Part shown: positions 33,218-44,766 of the stretch, piece after piece
How positions within the stretch are numbered: position 1 is the first letter of the stretch
How the letters are laid out: each line of letters starts with the position of its first letter
Origin: Clonostachys chloroleuca
Taxonomy: Eukaryota; Ascomycota; Sordariomycetes; Hypocreales; Bionectriaceae
Direction: 5' to 3'
Length of the DNA: 64,000 bases
Assembly (NCBI GenBank): GCA_037952775.1
Contig: JBANAY010000004.1
Location: forward strand, 9,548,001-9,612,000
Notes under the pieces: generated by a model
Seen by the model: the letters and a program-made list of their open reading frames with translations, nothing else
The model's database searches: none
Told to the model about the DNA's origin: nothing
Translations under genes and position numbers: made by a program

Positions 33218-34312
33218 ACGATAACCGGGCCGAAAAAGGAATTTATAAATAGGTTGTTGCCGCCAAGGACTCAACTCGCAGGCGAAATGTTGGGTCTCGC
33301 ATTTATCTTTCGAAACAGTGTGCTTTTCACAATTTTGTTTTGATTTCTTTGTTGTCAGTTGTTTGAATTTCTCATTAGGACCTTGTTTTCTTACCACATT
33401 GATGAGTGAGGATGATGACCTTGTCAAATTGATTAAATCTTCCGACGTATTATTGATCTGTGTGGACATGTGATGACTGAGCAGAGAAAGTTGGGGATTG
33501 ATGTCCAGGGTAGTCACGTGGCTGGGCCGTGCAGTAGATTGGCCTTCAGGTGGCTCAGCCGCTAAACAAGACGCCCTCGACTCCCAGAAATCATCCCCGC
33601 CGGCCTCACTTCGTATCCTGCCCAATCCCATCTTGCCTGTCTGCCTCGCTATTGCCCGATGCGTTTCTCATCCCACCATCCACCCGCAACTTGACCTCGA
33701 CAATCAGGCGACCCCAGCTCCCAATAAGCATTGATTTTGTTGCCCGTTTATTTGCTTGGCGAGACCAAACCCAAGCGGGAAGGTCGTCCGTGATTTTTCG
33801 CCCGTGCAATTAGTCTAGCGGAAACGCCCAGACTCGAGCCCTGCCGCTTCCTCCGACCTCTCAAATGACCGATTGACTCTGTAGAGTAATTTGAGGGCAT
33901 AGGCGAGCCTGCACAGCCCTGCAAGGCTGAATTGCTAGGTAAGGCCAAGACCTGCAGCGCCTCTTGGGCCTCTTGGCATAGGCCTTCGAGAAGAGGTGGA
34001 CAGGCACCTGATGCTATTCTCACTCTGGACCCTAGCCATGCCAATACCATCCAGGATTTTGCCAAGATCAATGCATCCCAGGTTTGATTTCGCCCCAGAG
34101 TCTTCTCCCCATGGCGCCTCAAGCGACTTATTAACATTGCCATCTCGCCGGGAATAAATAAGCTGGGCGTTCCTCCTCTAAAGTAGAATGATATGACCTT
34201 ACGCTCTTATTTGCGATCAATCCTCGAGTGACTAGACTTTCTCTGTCAAGACGACCACAACTCGTCGATACCCAACTACAACCTTGATTGTTTCGATACC
34301 TACAAGATCATC
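33218..34312. other. Intergenic region, no supported gene
   Basis: Overlapping frames on both strands (33498-34143) are short and mutually shadowing, with no recognisable motif. Confidence 0.4.
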
Positions 34313-34864
34313 ATGCGTGCCTTCCTCCTCCTTCTGTCCGCCAGCCTTTCTGCGACTATGGAAATTAACGCACTTATCGGCGTTTCCCCCGTATCGCCCC
34401 TGTTCGAGTCAGAACTTCTCCCCCGTGCCAACATCGACCTGGAGTGTGTGGCCTCTGTTGTGGAAAAGACCTTCCCCACCGAAATTCCTGACGCCCAGTT
34501 CGCCAGCTGGGTTCTCACTCAGTCGCCTGAGATGCCTGCCTGCACTGTCACCGTCCCCGCCAGCTTCTCTTCCGAGTATCTGAGCTACGACAAGGTCATA
34601 TCCACCTTTGCCAGCACGATCACCTCTGCAGTCCAGAACGTCAAGTATACCTGTGGCGACCCTTTCACTGTCAGCTTCACCGACCACTACTGCGCCACTT
34701 CGCGCACTGTCCTCTTCACCAGCCGGAACAAGACCGACACCACCGTCCTGCCTGTGATGACTGACACTGGCCCAATCGTCCTCGGTGCTGCCCAACGCGA
34801 CGCCGTGCCCCGAGCGTTGAGTGTTTTGGCGATTGGCACTGTAATAGTCGCGCTGGCTCTTTGA
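34313..34864 (+). CDS. Small secreted, probably GPI-anchored protein
   Basis: Single exon, 183 residues. An N-terminal hydrophobic signal (MRAFLLLLSASLSATMEINA) is followed by a compact domain with four Cys (ECVAS, PACTV, YTCGD, HYCAT). One N-glycosylation sequon (NKT) is present. The C-terminus is a hydrophobic tail (ALSVLAIGTVIVALAL) with no basic end, as in GPI-attachment signals. It is likely a cell-wall or surface protein, effector-like in size. Family not recognised. Confidence 0.7.
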   Translation: MRAFLLLLSASLSATMEINALIGVSPVSPLFESELLPRANIDLECVASVVEKTFPTEIPDAQFASWVLTQSPEMPACTVTVPASFSSEYLSYDKVISTFASTITSAVQNVKYTCGDPFTVSFTDHYCATSRTVLFTSRNKTDTTVLPVMTDTGPIVLGAAQRDAVPRALSVLAIGTVIVALAL

Positions 34865-35787
34865 AATTGTGACCGATATTTCCTCTACGACGTGTATTTG
34901 AGTGCTACTGAGCGTTTTGGGTCAATCTGTTAATATGATATCCATTGTATATGATTAATGTATATTCAGCATAGATTTGGAGTACGGAAGCAAATATATT
35001 TTCTGCTCATTAATCGAATATGATTTACATAGCATCGCTCCGTGTGTGTTCAACTGACAGCGCTGAGTTCAGCTCTTTTCACGATTGTTTCAAAACGATC
35101 ATGATTTCATTTAGCCATTTTCATCTTGAAGCCATAACCACTCAAGAGGGGCTATACATAAATGTGCATAGGCAAAAGCTTTATATTAGGTGGTTGTTCT
35201 TTGTTGATTTGGTTCTGGTTTTCGCCCTCCATCGATCGATACTCATTTCAAAATATCGGATCCCACCGCCACTATATTCAGCATCATCCTCCTGGGGAAT
35301 AGTAGTTGTATAACGGGATGTCGTACAAGGTTCTGTACTAGTTGGAAGGGGGTTGACATTCAACATAGCTATCAAATTCTGGATAGAAGTAGCCCAGTAC
35401 AATAAGCCCGAGAATGTATCCTCCTGCAACAGATTTCTGGAAAATTTAACCCATGAATGGTTCCCTATGAGTCAAATTTAGTTTCGTTCTCGTCCTGGCT
35501 ACTGAAATGGTACATAGGTAGGTCTTTGTATATCACTATCTGTTAGAAATTACCATTCACCCCGTTTAATTGATATTTTTATTTATATAAAAGGAAATAT
35601 TATTTGGTTCTGGTTGCAACTGTAACAGCTGGATACGGCCGTTGAGGCCAATACACAATTGGAAGTACCGCATAGCAAATGGGCGGTTGCTTGTAAACAA
35701 AACACACGACTCCTTTCCTTCGCGTAGTCCATCATCCTCTCATATCTGAAGCATACAAGTTCCATTCTTTAAATACGGAATTCCGGC
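34865..35787. other. Intergenic region, A/T-rich
   Basis: No gene supported. It contains the probable terminator region of the secreted protein and sequence upstream of the F-box-like gene. Confidence 0.4.
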
Positions 35788-37534
35788 ATAGCGATCGGGC
35801 TCCTAGACCTTCCGTTGGAACTGCTTCAGCAGATTTCCAGTAAGCTCCCCAACCGTGACATCAAACGCTTGCGTCTGGTATCACGATTAGCACGGGGCAT
35901 GTTCCCACTCCGTCTGAGTCGAGTGTTTTTGTCACCGAGCTAGGAGGACATCCGTGTTCTGCCGGGTAGCACAGCACCCAAAATTTCGGCACCAGATCGT
36001 CGAACTGATCTGGGATCACAGTCAATTTGCTTGCGGAGAATTCTACCGCGAAGGAAGCAAGGACCACTCTCTCGAAGCCCATAGGATCTTCCAAATTCTG
36101 GCCCAGAGAGAGATCGAGAGGACTCAGGTTCGCCATAAACGCTTCGCCCAAGCCAACTACTCAGCGGGGTTATCGGATGCCGCTCTGGAAGAGCGGGCCA
36201 TGACGCCCGGCTCTTTTGAAAACTACAAGGAGCTTTCGAAGAACAGAAAGAGAATCGAAGAGAGAAGCTGGGATATCAGGGCCCTCAGACAGTTTGCTAA
36301 CTGCTTCTCCTCATTGAAACGAATAACTATCAGCCATGCTGCGCACGGTTGGGCATACGAGCCCCTTTATGAAACTCCCCTGATCAGAAGCCTCCGCGGT
36401 AAATTAGATTACGGCATTCTACGGTCTGATCGCCCGTATGACCTCAACCCGATGGGGAATGAAATCCTCGTCTCTTGGGGTGAGAATAGAGCCTACCACG
36501 AAAGAGTTTCACGTGGATATAAAGCCATTTTCGAAATGATGGCGAACCTTCATCTGCCGGCTCAAGAACTTGTGATTGAGACAAATGGGCTTCTTGCCGG
36601 GATTCCTCTCGAAATGTTTGCAGACCGAACACAAGATTATCGGAACTTCTATGCCCTACTCTGTCGTCCAGATTTTCATCGTCTTGACCTTGCTCTGCTC
36701 ACTGGCGACTGTCCTACGGAAGGGCACAATGCGACGCAGTGGGGTATCCTTGGTCGGCCTCATTTGCGATCTGCATTAGAGCGAGGTACATCTCTGACAC
36801 ACTTCAGCTTCAGTGCGGATGTCCGCCCCCGTGACCTTTTAGGTTACGAGGACCTGATTGCCAACGACGAGTCATGGGTCCCTATTCAGCAAATACTACC
36901 CGTTGGTAGCTGGCCTGAGATGCAGCATTTCGGACTGTCTCGCTTCCCTGTGAAGCAGGCTGAACTGGTTGACCTGTTGAGCAATTTACCTGAGAGTGTC
37001 CGCTCGATTGAACTTGGTTTCTTAGCATTCGTCCTCGCAGATGAAACCTATGCCGGACTTATTGACGCGGTACGCTATCACATCCGCTGGCGCAACCGCC
37101 CCGCAGCCCTCAGGCCTCGGCTGGTGATTCTCCTACCGATTAGCTTCTCGGCGCCCATGGGCATGGCGAACCGGGTAGATTCCGAAATACAGGAATTCTT
37201 ATACCATGGGGGCGCGAACCCGTTCCGCGGATCTCGGGGGCCGAACGACGTTGATTTTGGTGTGGCAACCGAGTTAGACGTTTTCAACCCAGGCTTCAAG
37301 GCAGCTCACACGCCGGATTTCGACTGGAAGGAAGAGGTCCAAGGAATGGTTTCTCGCGAGGATGAGTTCAGCCGGGCTGCCTGGAACGCAATGCGAGATT
37401 TGCGGCACGCCTCGGCAAGGCTCCTGAGCGAAGTGTCGGATGAAGAAGGGGCTTCTGGCGAAGAGATAACTGACGAAGATATATTCGTCCGTGAACTCCC
37501 GCGGCATTATCGACGACGCGATCTTGAATTCTGA
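35788..37534 (+). pseudogene. F-box-like protein, start codon absent and one frameshift
   Basis: A frame from about 35788 reads LLDLPLELLQQISSKLPNRD and IKRLRLVSRLARGMFPLRL, a typical fungal F-box with DLPLEL. It hits TAG at 35941. From about 35944 the protein continues in the +1-shifted frame (VFCRVAQHPKFRHQIVELIW) for ~520 residues to the stop at 37534, matching the layout of large fungal F-box proteins. The span is one base over a multiple of three. No ATG precedes the F-box: the expected start position reads ATA. The C-terminal body is intact, with an acidic tail (SDEEGASGEEITDED). F-box proteins are SCF ubiquitin-ligase adaptors. It could be real decay, an assembly indel, or have an upstream exon I cannot see. 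Confidence 0.6.
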
Positions 37535-38071
37535 TTTTTTGGAAATTTCTTAAGATTAGTACTGGAGATTTCTGTTTAGAAATGTATGAATTGTTTTTCA
37601 TTTTTTTGTCCTCCTTTTTTCAAGCTGATGAGGTACAAGGCACATTTTACTGAAGGGAGACTGGGAAGTGGTTACTGTGGGGCTGGAAGGAAGTACCTTA
37701 GGAAGTTCACAACCGTTGAAAGTTCTACGAGTAAAAAAAAAAAAAAAAGGGGCTTTGCGGTCATTTAGAGAAAGCATCAGAAAATTGATCATCCATCGTT
37801 ATTGAAGATCCATGCGATCATGTATTAGATTTTACTCTTATCCGCTATGATTGAGGGAGACCGTAATCATCCAACCGCAGTGGGACGTCTTAGTCAGCTG
37901 GTTGGACTGGGCTACCCTGCACCTTCCGATTTTCCCAGCTGTTTCTGCGACTTGCACCCGCACTTGCACTTAACACGTTTGCCGAATGCTTGCCTGTTCT
38001 CCATCCTGACCTTGACCCTAATTCTTTGTCAGGGCTGCGCTCCAGTATTACAGCAGCTTGCTTTGCTCAAG
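37535..38071. other. Intergenic region with poly-A tract
   Basis: Contains an A15 tract at about 37734-37748 and the promoter of the Zn2Cys6 C gene. No gene seen. Confidence 0.4.
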
Positions 38072-40381
38072 ATGAACCCTTCCCGGGCTCCCCGGCTGAC
38101 CTCATGCGTTTTGTGCAAGCAGCGCAAGATCAAATGCGATCCGACAATGCGGCCTTGCGCGCACTGCATCAAGGTATGGTATGCCCTGCCAATTTGAGAC
38201 AACAAGCCCTGTCTCACATGCAGCTCTGGGGTCTGGTGTCTATTCATCGGGGCGTCTCCCCTTGCTTGATGCGCGGCTTTCGCCATATGCGCGGCTGACC
38301 ATTTCGAAACAGGCGCAAGTCGAGTGTATCGAGGGGACGCGAATAACACCCCGCACCCGCCGGCGCCCCCAGCAAGAGCTCCTGGAGCGCCTTGCCCGGT
38401 GCGAGGAGCTCCTCAAGCAGCAGCAGCAAGGGACAAGCTCGACAAACTCTCCAATGACTCAATCTCCCCAGCCGAGAGGGACGGACGAAAGCGCACCGGA
38501 GCCTGTCTCGGTCGAAGAGCCGCAGGCGCGCATCAAGCCAAAGTCAACAGGCGGCAAAATGGTCAATGACAAGGGCAAGGTCCAGTTCATGGATAACCAG
38601 GCCTGGGTTAACATTCATGAGGAAGTGAGAGGCCCGCCTGACTCCTAAGGTTTTGTCTCAAACCCAATTGACGGTTTGCTATCTAGATTCACGCCATTAA
38701 AGAGCTTGTCGAGACCGATGAGCCCGACAGTAGCAGCGCTTTCGGGTCCGAGCCATCGGTCAATAATGATGTACTCTTCTCTGATCCGTTCCCCAACCTT
38801 AGCATCGAGGATCTCCGGCCAGAGCCAATCCACATCTTCAAGCTCTGGCAGATATTCGTCGCCCGGGTAAATCCCATTGTCAAGGTCGTTCACGTTCCCA
38901 CGGTGCAGTCGCAGGTCATGGCGGCGTCAACAGATTTCAACAGCATCCCTTTGCGCTCCCAAGCACTTTTATCTGCTATTTTTGCCATGGCCGTACTTTC
39001 GTTGAGCAAGGACGAAGTGTTGGAGATTCTGGGAAGTTCCCGACATGATTACCTCAGAAGACTTCACGTTGGCACAAAAACTGCGCTTGCTAAGCTTGAT
39101 TTCCTCAACAACTACGACATGGTGGTGCTTCAAACCTTGTTACTATATTTTGTAAGAGGGCCTTCTTTTTCGGACTAGACTGATTCCCCTCGCTAACTAA
39201 TTTTCATATTTAGTTCTCACTCGAAAACACCTACAACAGCCACGCAACTTGGATTCTCGGCGGACTGATAGTCCGTCTCGCACAAAAGATGGGCTACCAC
39301 CGCGACGGAGAGACGCTAGGCCTGACCCCGTACGAGACAGAGATGCGCCGGCGGATATGGTGGCAGATAGTGCTGCAGGACAACAAGAACGCTCTCGTCT
39401 CCGGTCTGAGCCACTCGATGCTCCTCAAGAACTGGGACACCAAGATGCCGCAGAACGTCAACGACGCCGACCTTTTCCCCGGCTCCTCGGAGCCCATCTA
39501 CCCCAGAGAGGGACCTACCGAGATGGGGTTCTGCCTCTTCAGCTACCACCTCGCCAAGTTTCTGATGGACGCCGAGTCCCTCTACGAATCCGAGTCCACC
39601 AATCCGTGGGACGATGACGACCTCTTGCTTCTTCGGAATAAACATCTCGTCGAAAGGCTCGAGAATTCCCTCAACGAGTTAGAGGAGCGGTATATTGATG
39701 CGTACGCCGGCAACATACACGTTTTCTCCTTGGCCTTACGCCCAATCTTGGTAGCAAAGATGCGGGAGATGACGATTCCCATGAGGCAGCAGCCAGAATG
39801 GGGCACGGAGATCTTCAACAAGAAGGACAACCTATTCAAGACGGCGATGATAGCCGGTGACGACTTGCGGAACATATACGAAGTCTCAATCCAGACGGGG
39901 TTCGTCTGGTTCGTCAAGCACCACTTCCGCCTCGACGTCCTGGCATTCCTCGTTGCGCAGCTGTGCCAGCGCCCCATCGGCATTCACGGACCGTGGCTGG
40001 GGGTTCGTGGAGACCGTGTATAGCTATGAAGATCAGCTCTTCGATCTCACCCAGCGGCCCTTTGCTCAGCAAGCAAAACTCGTGGTCAGGGCGTGGGACG
40101 TTCGCCAGCGGGTTCACGCCCAGGCCGGCACGGTGTTGGAGACGCCCGAGTTCGTCCGACGCTTGCAGGAGGCTCTTGGCACAGCCGGCAGCCGAGCGAT
40201 CAAATCGGCCGGGTCATCACACCAGGCAGAGGAGACGGAGGTGGAGGCGGAGGCGGATCAGAGTCTGGAGAGTGCTTTTGGTGTCTTGGGGTCTGACTGG
40301 CAGGCTTTGCCGGACATTACTTACTCTCAGGGGCAGATGGGCCCGGACTTCTATGGGAATCAATTTGGACCCTTTTACTGA
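38072..40381 (+). CDS. Zn2Cys6 transcription factor C, one-base frameshift near 3' end
   Basis: Exons 38072-38173, 38313-38624, 38687-39151 and 39214-40381. The first three sum to 293 codons; the last is one base over. The zinc cluster is split by intron 1: CVLCKQRKIKCDPTMRPCAHC in exon 1, and the sixth Cys (AQVEC) in exon 2, six residues on. A short Gln-rich coiled coil follows (LLERLARCEELLKQQQQ). The fungal_trans region has IVRLAQKMGYHRDGETLGL and EMRRRIWWQIVLQD. At a C4 run (39972-39975) the frame shifts. Upstream it ends in a premature TAG at about 40020; the other frame continues with GWGFVETVYSYEDQLFDL and an acidic C-terminus to 40381. It is a nuclear regulator; target unknown. Confidence 0.78.
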
Positions 40382-40884
40382 AGGGTTGGTCTTTCTGTAC
40401 TTAGCTAGTTTTAATCTGTAGATGTGCCCCTTTTTCTAGCAAATTCTAAAATCTCATCTCACTGATTAAATGAATTGGTATTCAAGACGAGGTGGTATGT
40501 CACACTCCAATGACTGTCCGAGGACTTGTGTCTACAAAGAGGATCTTACTGGGCAAGTAGAGAATACTCTCTCGGGAAGTGAGCTAACACAAACAAGAAA
40601 GTTCATCAATTTTAATCGAAGCATCCTAAAATCCTAACCCTAACTCGACACCTCTCCTATAGCAAAGGAGGTAGGAGTTGCTATAACCGGCGCAAAACAA
40701 TAGCAATCAATCAATCAAATAATGACAGAGATAGAGAAATGAGAAAAAAAAAAACTGCGTCATGAAGTAACAGAAAAGAGAGAGTCTAGACCTAGCATGA
40801 CATCTCACACACGTGTCGGAGAGGAGGGAAGAATCTTGGTGCCGGCTTCGGTTACGGATCCCCTTCTAACCTTCAAGCGCCAGG
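40382..40884. other. Convergent 3' intergenic region
   Basis: Between the convergent Zn2Cys6 C and HeLo-like genes. No open frame or repeat of note. Confidence 0.4.
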
Positions 40885-42831
40885 CTATGGTATGAATACG
40901 ATACTTGAATCGTCGATGACAACATTGCGGAGCACAGTCCGGAATTGATGATTCCCACTGAGGACGATCGGGTCGTTGGCTGCAGTGATGTTACTAGCTA
41001 TTACCTTGCTAGAGAGAAAGGTGCGAGACTTACTGGCTGAGCTAGATGTAGGTGTGATAGGCCCCTGAGGCCCAATGGGGCCCCTACGACCTACAGGTCT
41101 CCTCGGCACTCTGGGTGCGCTTGGTGCTCTGGGTGCGTCAGGTGCTCTGGGAGGGCTCCAAGGGACGGTGGATGAACTGGTTGTGCTCGGTGTACCTGGT
41201 GTATCGGCCGTACTGGCTCTGCTGGGTGTGGCAGCCGCGGCAGCCTTTCTGGCCTTCATATCTGCGATCGAGGTATAGATGGGGATGGAAGTTGGATTAT
41301 TGAAAGCCTTGGCTCGATTCTCCATCTCTCGCCTCGTCTCTGGCGGCATCTGCTCGTGAATTTGTCGCAGTTGATCCTCCAGCTCCTCCTGCTCTCGCTG
41401 CTTGACGGTATGCCACTGGGCATGATCTAGGTCTCGTTTGGCCACCTCTTGCTCCAGCTCGTACTGCTGCAGAGCAAGCTTCTTCTGCCAATCGGCTAGC
41501 TGCCTACAATGTTCCTGCTGCCGCAAGATATCCTGTCTCTTCAACTGCTCGTCCTCCCGCTCGGTGTGCTGGCCCCGCAACTCGAGGAGCTCCCCGAAAT
41601 ACTCCTGTGTCCTCAAGTCATGCTGTTCTTGCAGCCCTTGCGTTTCCTGATGATACTGAGCTCGCAGATCTATACTCTTCTCAGTATAGAGCCGATCTGC
41701 ATCCAGCAGCATGCTGTACAGCTCAGATTCTCGCTGGTAAGGCTCTTTCTGTAGTTCTGACTTTCGTTGGACGAGCCTGCTCTGCAGGTTGGCCTCTTGG
41801 TGTTTATACGCATCCTGCAACGCGGTCATCTGTAGAATATGATCCTGATCTCTTCGTGCCTGCTCCCTCTGTAGTCTCTCCTCCTGTTGACGATGGGCAC
41901 TATCTCTCGTGACTTGATCTCTTTGTAGGCAGGTCTGCTGCAGACGGTACTCTCGATCGCACGCAGCTTGGTCTCTTTGTAGCCCGACCATCAACTGATG
42001 ATAATCTCGATTGTTCGCCCCCAAATTTCTCGTCAGCTCGGCCCGGGCAAAAGAATGGTCTAGATTCCTGACAGACTGCTCGGACCGTATTCCGGCCAGC
42101 TTTCTCTGCAGTTTCTCCTCCTCTCGCTTTAGCTGTTCCTGGTGCTGCTCCGGATCATGCCGCACCTCGTGGTTACCGACCTCCTGCTTCTGCTGCTGCT
42201 TCATCTGCTCCTCCCGCAAAAAGTCGAACAGCATGAAATCTGTGCCTTTGGCAGCCTCCATCAAACTAGGTTGGGACGGTGCTCTCGCGAGCTCAATGGC
42301 GTCCTCCCTGGTGAGAGACAAAACGTCATTTCCAATGAGCTTTTCAAGAGCAACGATTGCATCGTTGAAACTGTTGCACATTGCCTGAATGTTGTCAGGG
42401 TCTTTTGGTACCCACTTCAATACCGGATTCGAATGCTCCGCGTTGAACTTCTGTCGATAGCTGCGCTGGAAGTCGACCAGCCAGCTTCTGAGAGATTCGG
42501 AGTCGGGGTCGGGGTCGGGGTCGGGGTCGGCCTGGGCTGCCCTGCTGTCCGCAGGCACAAAGGTGCCGCTCTGATCCAGGGCCGTCTTCAACTCGGACAT
42601 TGGTTGAGAGACCGCGACCAGGTCAAGACCGCTCAGCGACCCCTGGAGGTATGGCACTTCTTGACGGGCAAGCCCCAGAAGACGGCTGCACCGCATGAAA
42701 CGGATTCTCATTAGGTCGAGCTGGTTTTTCTTGAAGGTATCTTCATAGACTGCATCGGCAGACAATGCATCCATGACCGTGAGGAAGAGAAACTCAGCCT
42801 CGAAGATATTGGCACCTGTTGTTTTGGTCAT
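40885..42831 (-). CDS. HeLo-like / long coiled-coil protein with HET-s-type amyloid-like C-terminal pseudo-repeats
   Basis: Single exon, 648 residues, ATG 42831. Residues ~10-170 (FLTVMDALSADAVYEDTFK, LDLMRIRFMRCSRLLGL, ...NSFNDAIVALEKLIG) resemble the alpha-helical HeLo/SesA-type N-terminal domain of fungal prion-inhibition proteins. It is interrupted by a DPDPDPDPD loop (102-110). Residues ~205-510 are an almost continuous Q/E/R/L-rich coiled coil. A Pro/Ala/Arg-rich linker (~540-600) follows. The last 40 residues contain two pseudo-repeats 22 residues apart: SNITAANDPIVLSGN (613-627) and RNVVIDDSSIVFIP (635-648), with N614/N636, I615/V637, I622/I644 and V623/V645 aligned. This resembles the two-rung HET-s amyloid motif. 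The inferred role is a membrane-targeting cell-death effector triggered by amyloid templating. No cognate NLR with a matching N-terminal motif lies in this window. Confidence 0.7.
   Translation of the reverse strand: MTKTTGANIFEAEFLFLTVMDALSADAVYEDTFKKNQLDLMRIRFMRCSRLLGLARQEVPYLQGSLSGLDLVAVSQPMSELKTALDQSGTFVPADSRAAQADPDPDPDPDSESLRSWLVDFQRSYRQKFNAEHSNPVLKWVPKDPDNIQAMCNSFNDAIVALEKLIGNDVLSLTREDAIELARAPSQPSLMEAAKGTDFMLFDFLREEQMKQQQKQEVGNHEVRHDPEQHQEQLKREEEKLQRKLAGIRSEQSVRNLDHSFARAELTRNLGANNRDYHQLMVGLQRDQAACDREYRLQQTCLQRDQVTRDSAHRQQEERLQREQARRDQDHILQMTALQDAYKHQEANLQSRLVQRKSELQKEPYQRESELYSMLLDADRLYTEKSIDLRAQYHQETQGLQEQHDLRTQEYFGELLELRGQHTEREDEQLKRQDILRQQEHCRQLADWQKKLALQQYELEQEVAKRDLDHAQWHTVKQREQEELEDQLRQIHEQMPPETRREMENRAKAFNNPTSIPIYTSIADMKARKAAAAATPSRASTADTPGTPSTTSSSTVPWSPPRAPDAPRAPSAPRVPRRPVGRRGPIGPQGPITPTSSSASKSRTFLSSKVIASNITAANDPIVLSGNHQFRTVLRNVVIDDSSIVFIP
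42501..42530. repeat. 6-bp coding microsatellite (GGTCGG)n
   Basis: About four to five tandem GGGGTC units in frame within the HeLo-like gene, encoding alternating Asp-Pro. Expansion or contraction stays in frame. Confidence 0.85.
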
Positions 42832-44766
42832 GATGGCAATGAGACAGGAAGGAGTAGTGCTCTGGGTTGGATAGATAGGTAAATTCGAGTACTGCGACCG
42901 GGAAAATAGATTAGAGAATGAAGAAGAGGCTGCGATGGGATCGCGGAGGGGTCGCTCAAATAGAAGAAGTCAATGTGACACGGGCCTTGGTTAGGCACAA
43001 GGGCAGGACTATCAGGCACGGTTGTCTAGCAATGGTAGGGTAGGAATTATCGGCTTTTGGCGGTGGGATGGTCGTTGAGAGGGATAAAAGATGGAAAGCC
43101 TTGCGAGGTGCGGGGGTTGCATGTTTGATGACGAGCTGAAGAGCAGTCAGACCAACCAACATGCAGCTTCGGTGAGTTGGTTGATGCGGCCCATTATCTC
43201 AGGCAGCTGAAGACTGAGACACGCATAACTCCTTCTGCCTGTGCTGAATGGAGTGGAGACCAGTCTCAGCCATTGGGAATGGCACACGTTACTGTACAGT
43301 GGTGGGTAGATGTAGCAATACGAGAAGCAAACAGCTATCAAACTCGAGTTGTTTCTGATTAGGCAGGCCGCCCTATTTGACCCGGGATAGGTTTATGTGT
43401 TCGGTAGGTATCCTTCGGTTAAAGCCCTGCAGGTGTCGGATGGAGAGGAACCGGTATCTCGCTGCCCAGCTAGAGTATGCTCTGGAGCCGCCAATGAGCC
43501 TGTGCGTTGGCGTCAAGCATGGTCTGCCCCTAATTTATATGAGGGAATTACCTTTAGGTAGGTAGCTTATATTGTGACGTTATCCTAAAAATGAGTTGAC
43601 TAGTCAATATCATTTCCGTCTCACATTTCATGACAAGAATCGACTCGTCATCAAGGGCCATTCGACGCATAGATAGAGGTAAAGTACGGTGAGCAGTGCG
43701 CCGGTCCGCGTATTCATAGACAATGGCTTCTCAATGATCCAAAGATACCCTCCAAACTCCGTCATATTGAATTCGGTGTAGCGGGCGTTTCACGATGGTT
43801 GAAAACTGGCAGAGAAGCGGCGTCACTCCAACACCATACTAGGCAGCTATCGTATAAACCTAGACTATACGTGGAGAAACGTGTGGCTCATGGTTATGTA
43901 TGTCGCTGTCATCATATTAGCCAAATGTACGTCTTCCTAGCTTAGAGGGGCGTAGATTTATTTTAAGAGTACTTACACGCGACACGGAAGAAATATTGCC
44001 TTCCTACCTTGACATGGGACAATTAGGAACGGATAGTCGACGCTCCAGCCCTGGAGGTGAGTGCTTAGACAGACGACTTACACTCTCAACCATCGCTAAT
44101 AGCATAATAACATAGGTCGAATTGCTTCTTCTTCGTTGCAAATTAAAATACAGCTGCTGAACCTGAAGAAGGTAGCGTTGATAATGCGCATCGCGTTCAA
44201 CCGACTCGCGAGTCTCGACTCTAGTGCGTTTAAGAGGATAAAGAATTGGTTAGCTAGCAAGTTGAATGGTATGACCTTCCTGCTATCGACCGTTAGAGCC
44301 TTGATCCCCTCAAAAGCGGGCCTGTTCTTTCCGATGGCCTAGACAGAGATGCTTTAGTATAATACTTCCTAGTAGGTTCTTATATCTAGTCTGGAATAAG
44401 ACTTTAGCTAGGGGATTGATGGGTCTAGTGGCAGTCAGCGAGCCGTTCTCAAGATATAGCCTTGACTGAGATACTAGCGCGGCCGTAAAGCGATGGGCTT
44501 GAGGTTTGGAGCAGTGTCCACATTCTTGAGTCTTGGCTCTCCTGACTCTGAGACGCTGTAGACCAAGTCTGGGCTGGCCATGGGAGGAATCTTACCCTTA
44601 ATCATTTGTACGCGGAGGATAATCGAGCTGTATTCCTGGACACTTCATCACTCAGACTGAGGAAGTTGCCTCATGTAAAGGGGGGAGAGGGTGTGGTGTG
44701 AGTGTATTGAAATTGATGCACCTAGTTACGGCCGCTTCCTCTTCGATCGATCTAGTCTGAGCCATA
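42832..44766. other. Gene-poor flank of the transposon nest
   Basis: 5' region of the HeLo-like gene, then sequence with only short frames. A 68-residue plus frame at 44136-44342 has no recognisable motif. The region becomes progressively A/T-richer toward 44.7 kb. Confidence 0.4.

Noticed and set aside
33498..34143. Mutually overlapping frames on both strands
   Set aside because: Shadow frames of one another, low complexity, no motif.
40885..42831. Considered a collagen-like or cytoskeletal coiled-coil protein because of GPIGPQGPI and the long heptads
   Set aside because: The G-P run is short. The HeLo-like N-terminus and paired C-terminal pseudo-repeats are better explained by a prion-type effector, though this remains unproven.
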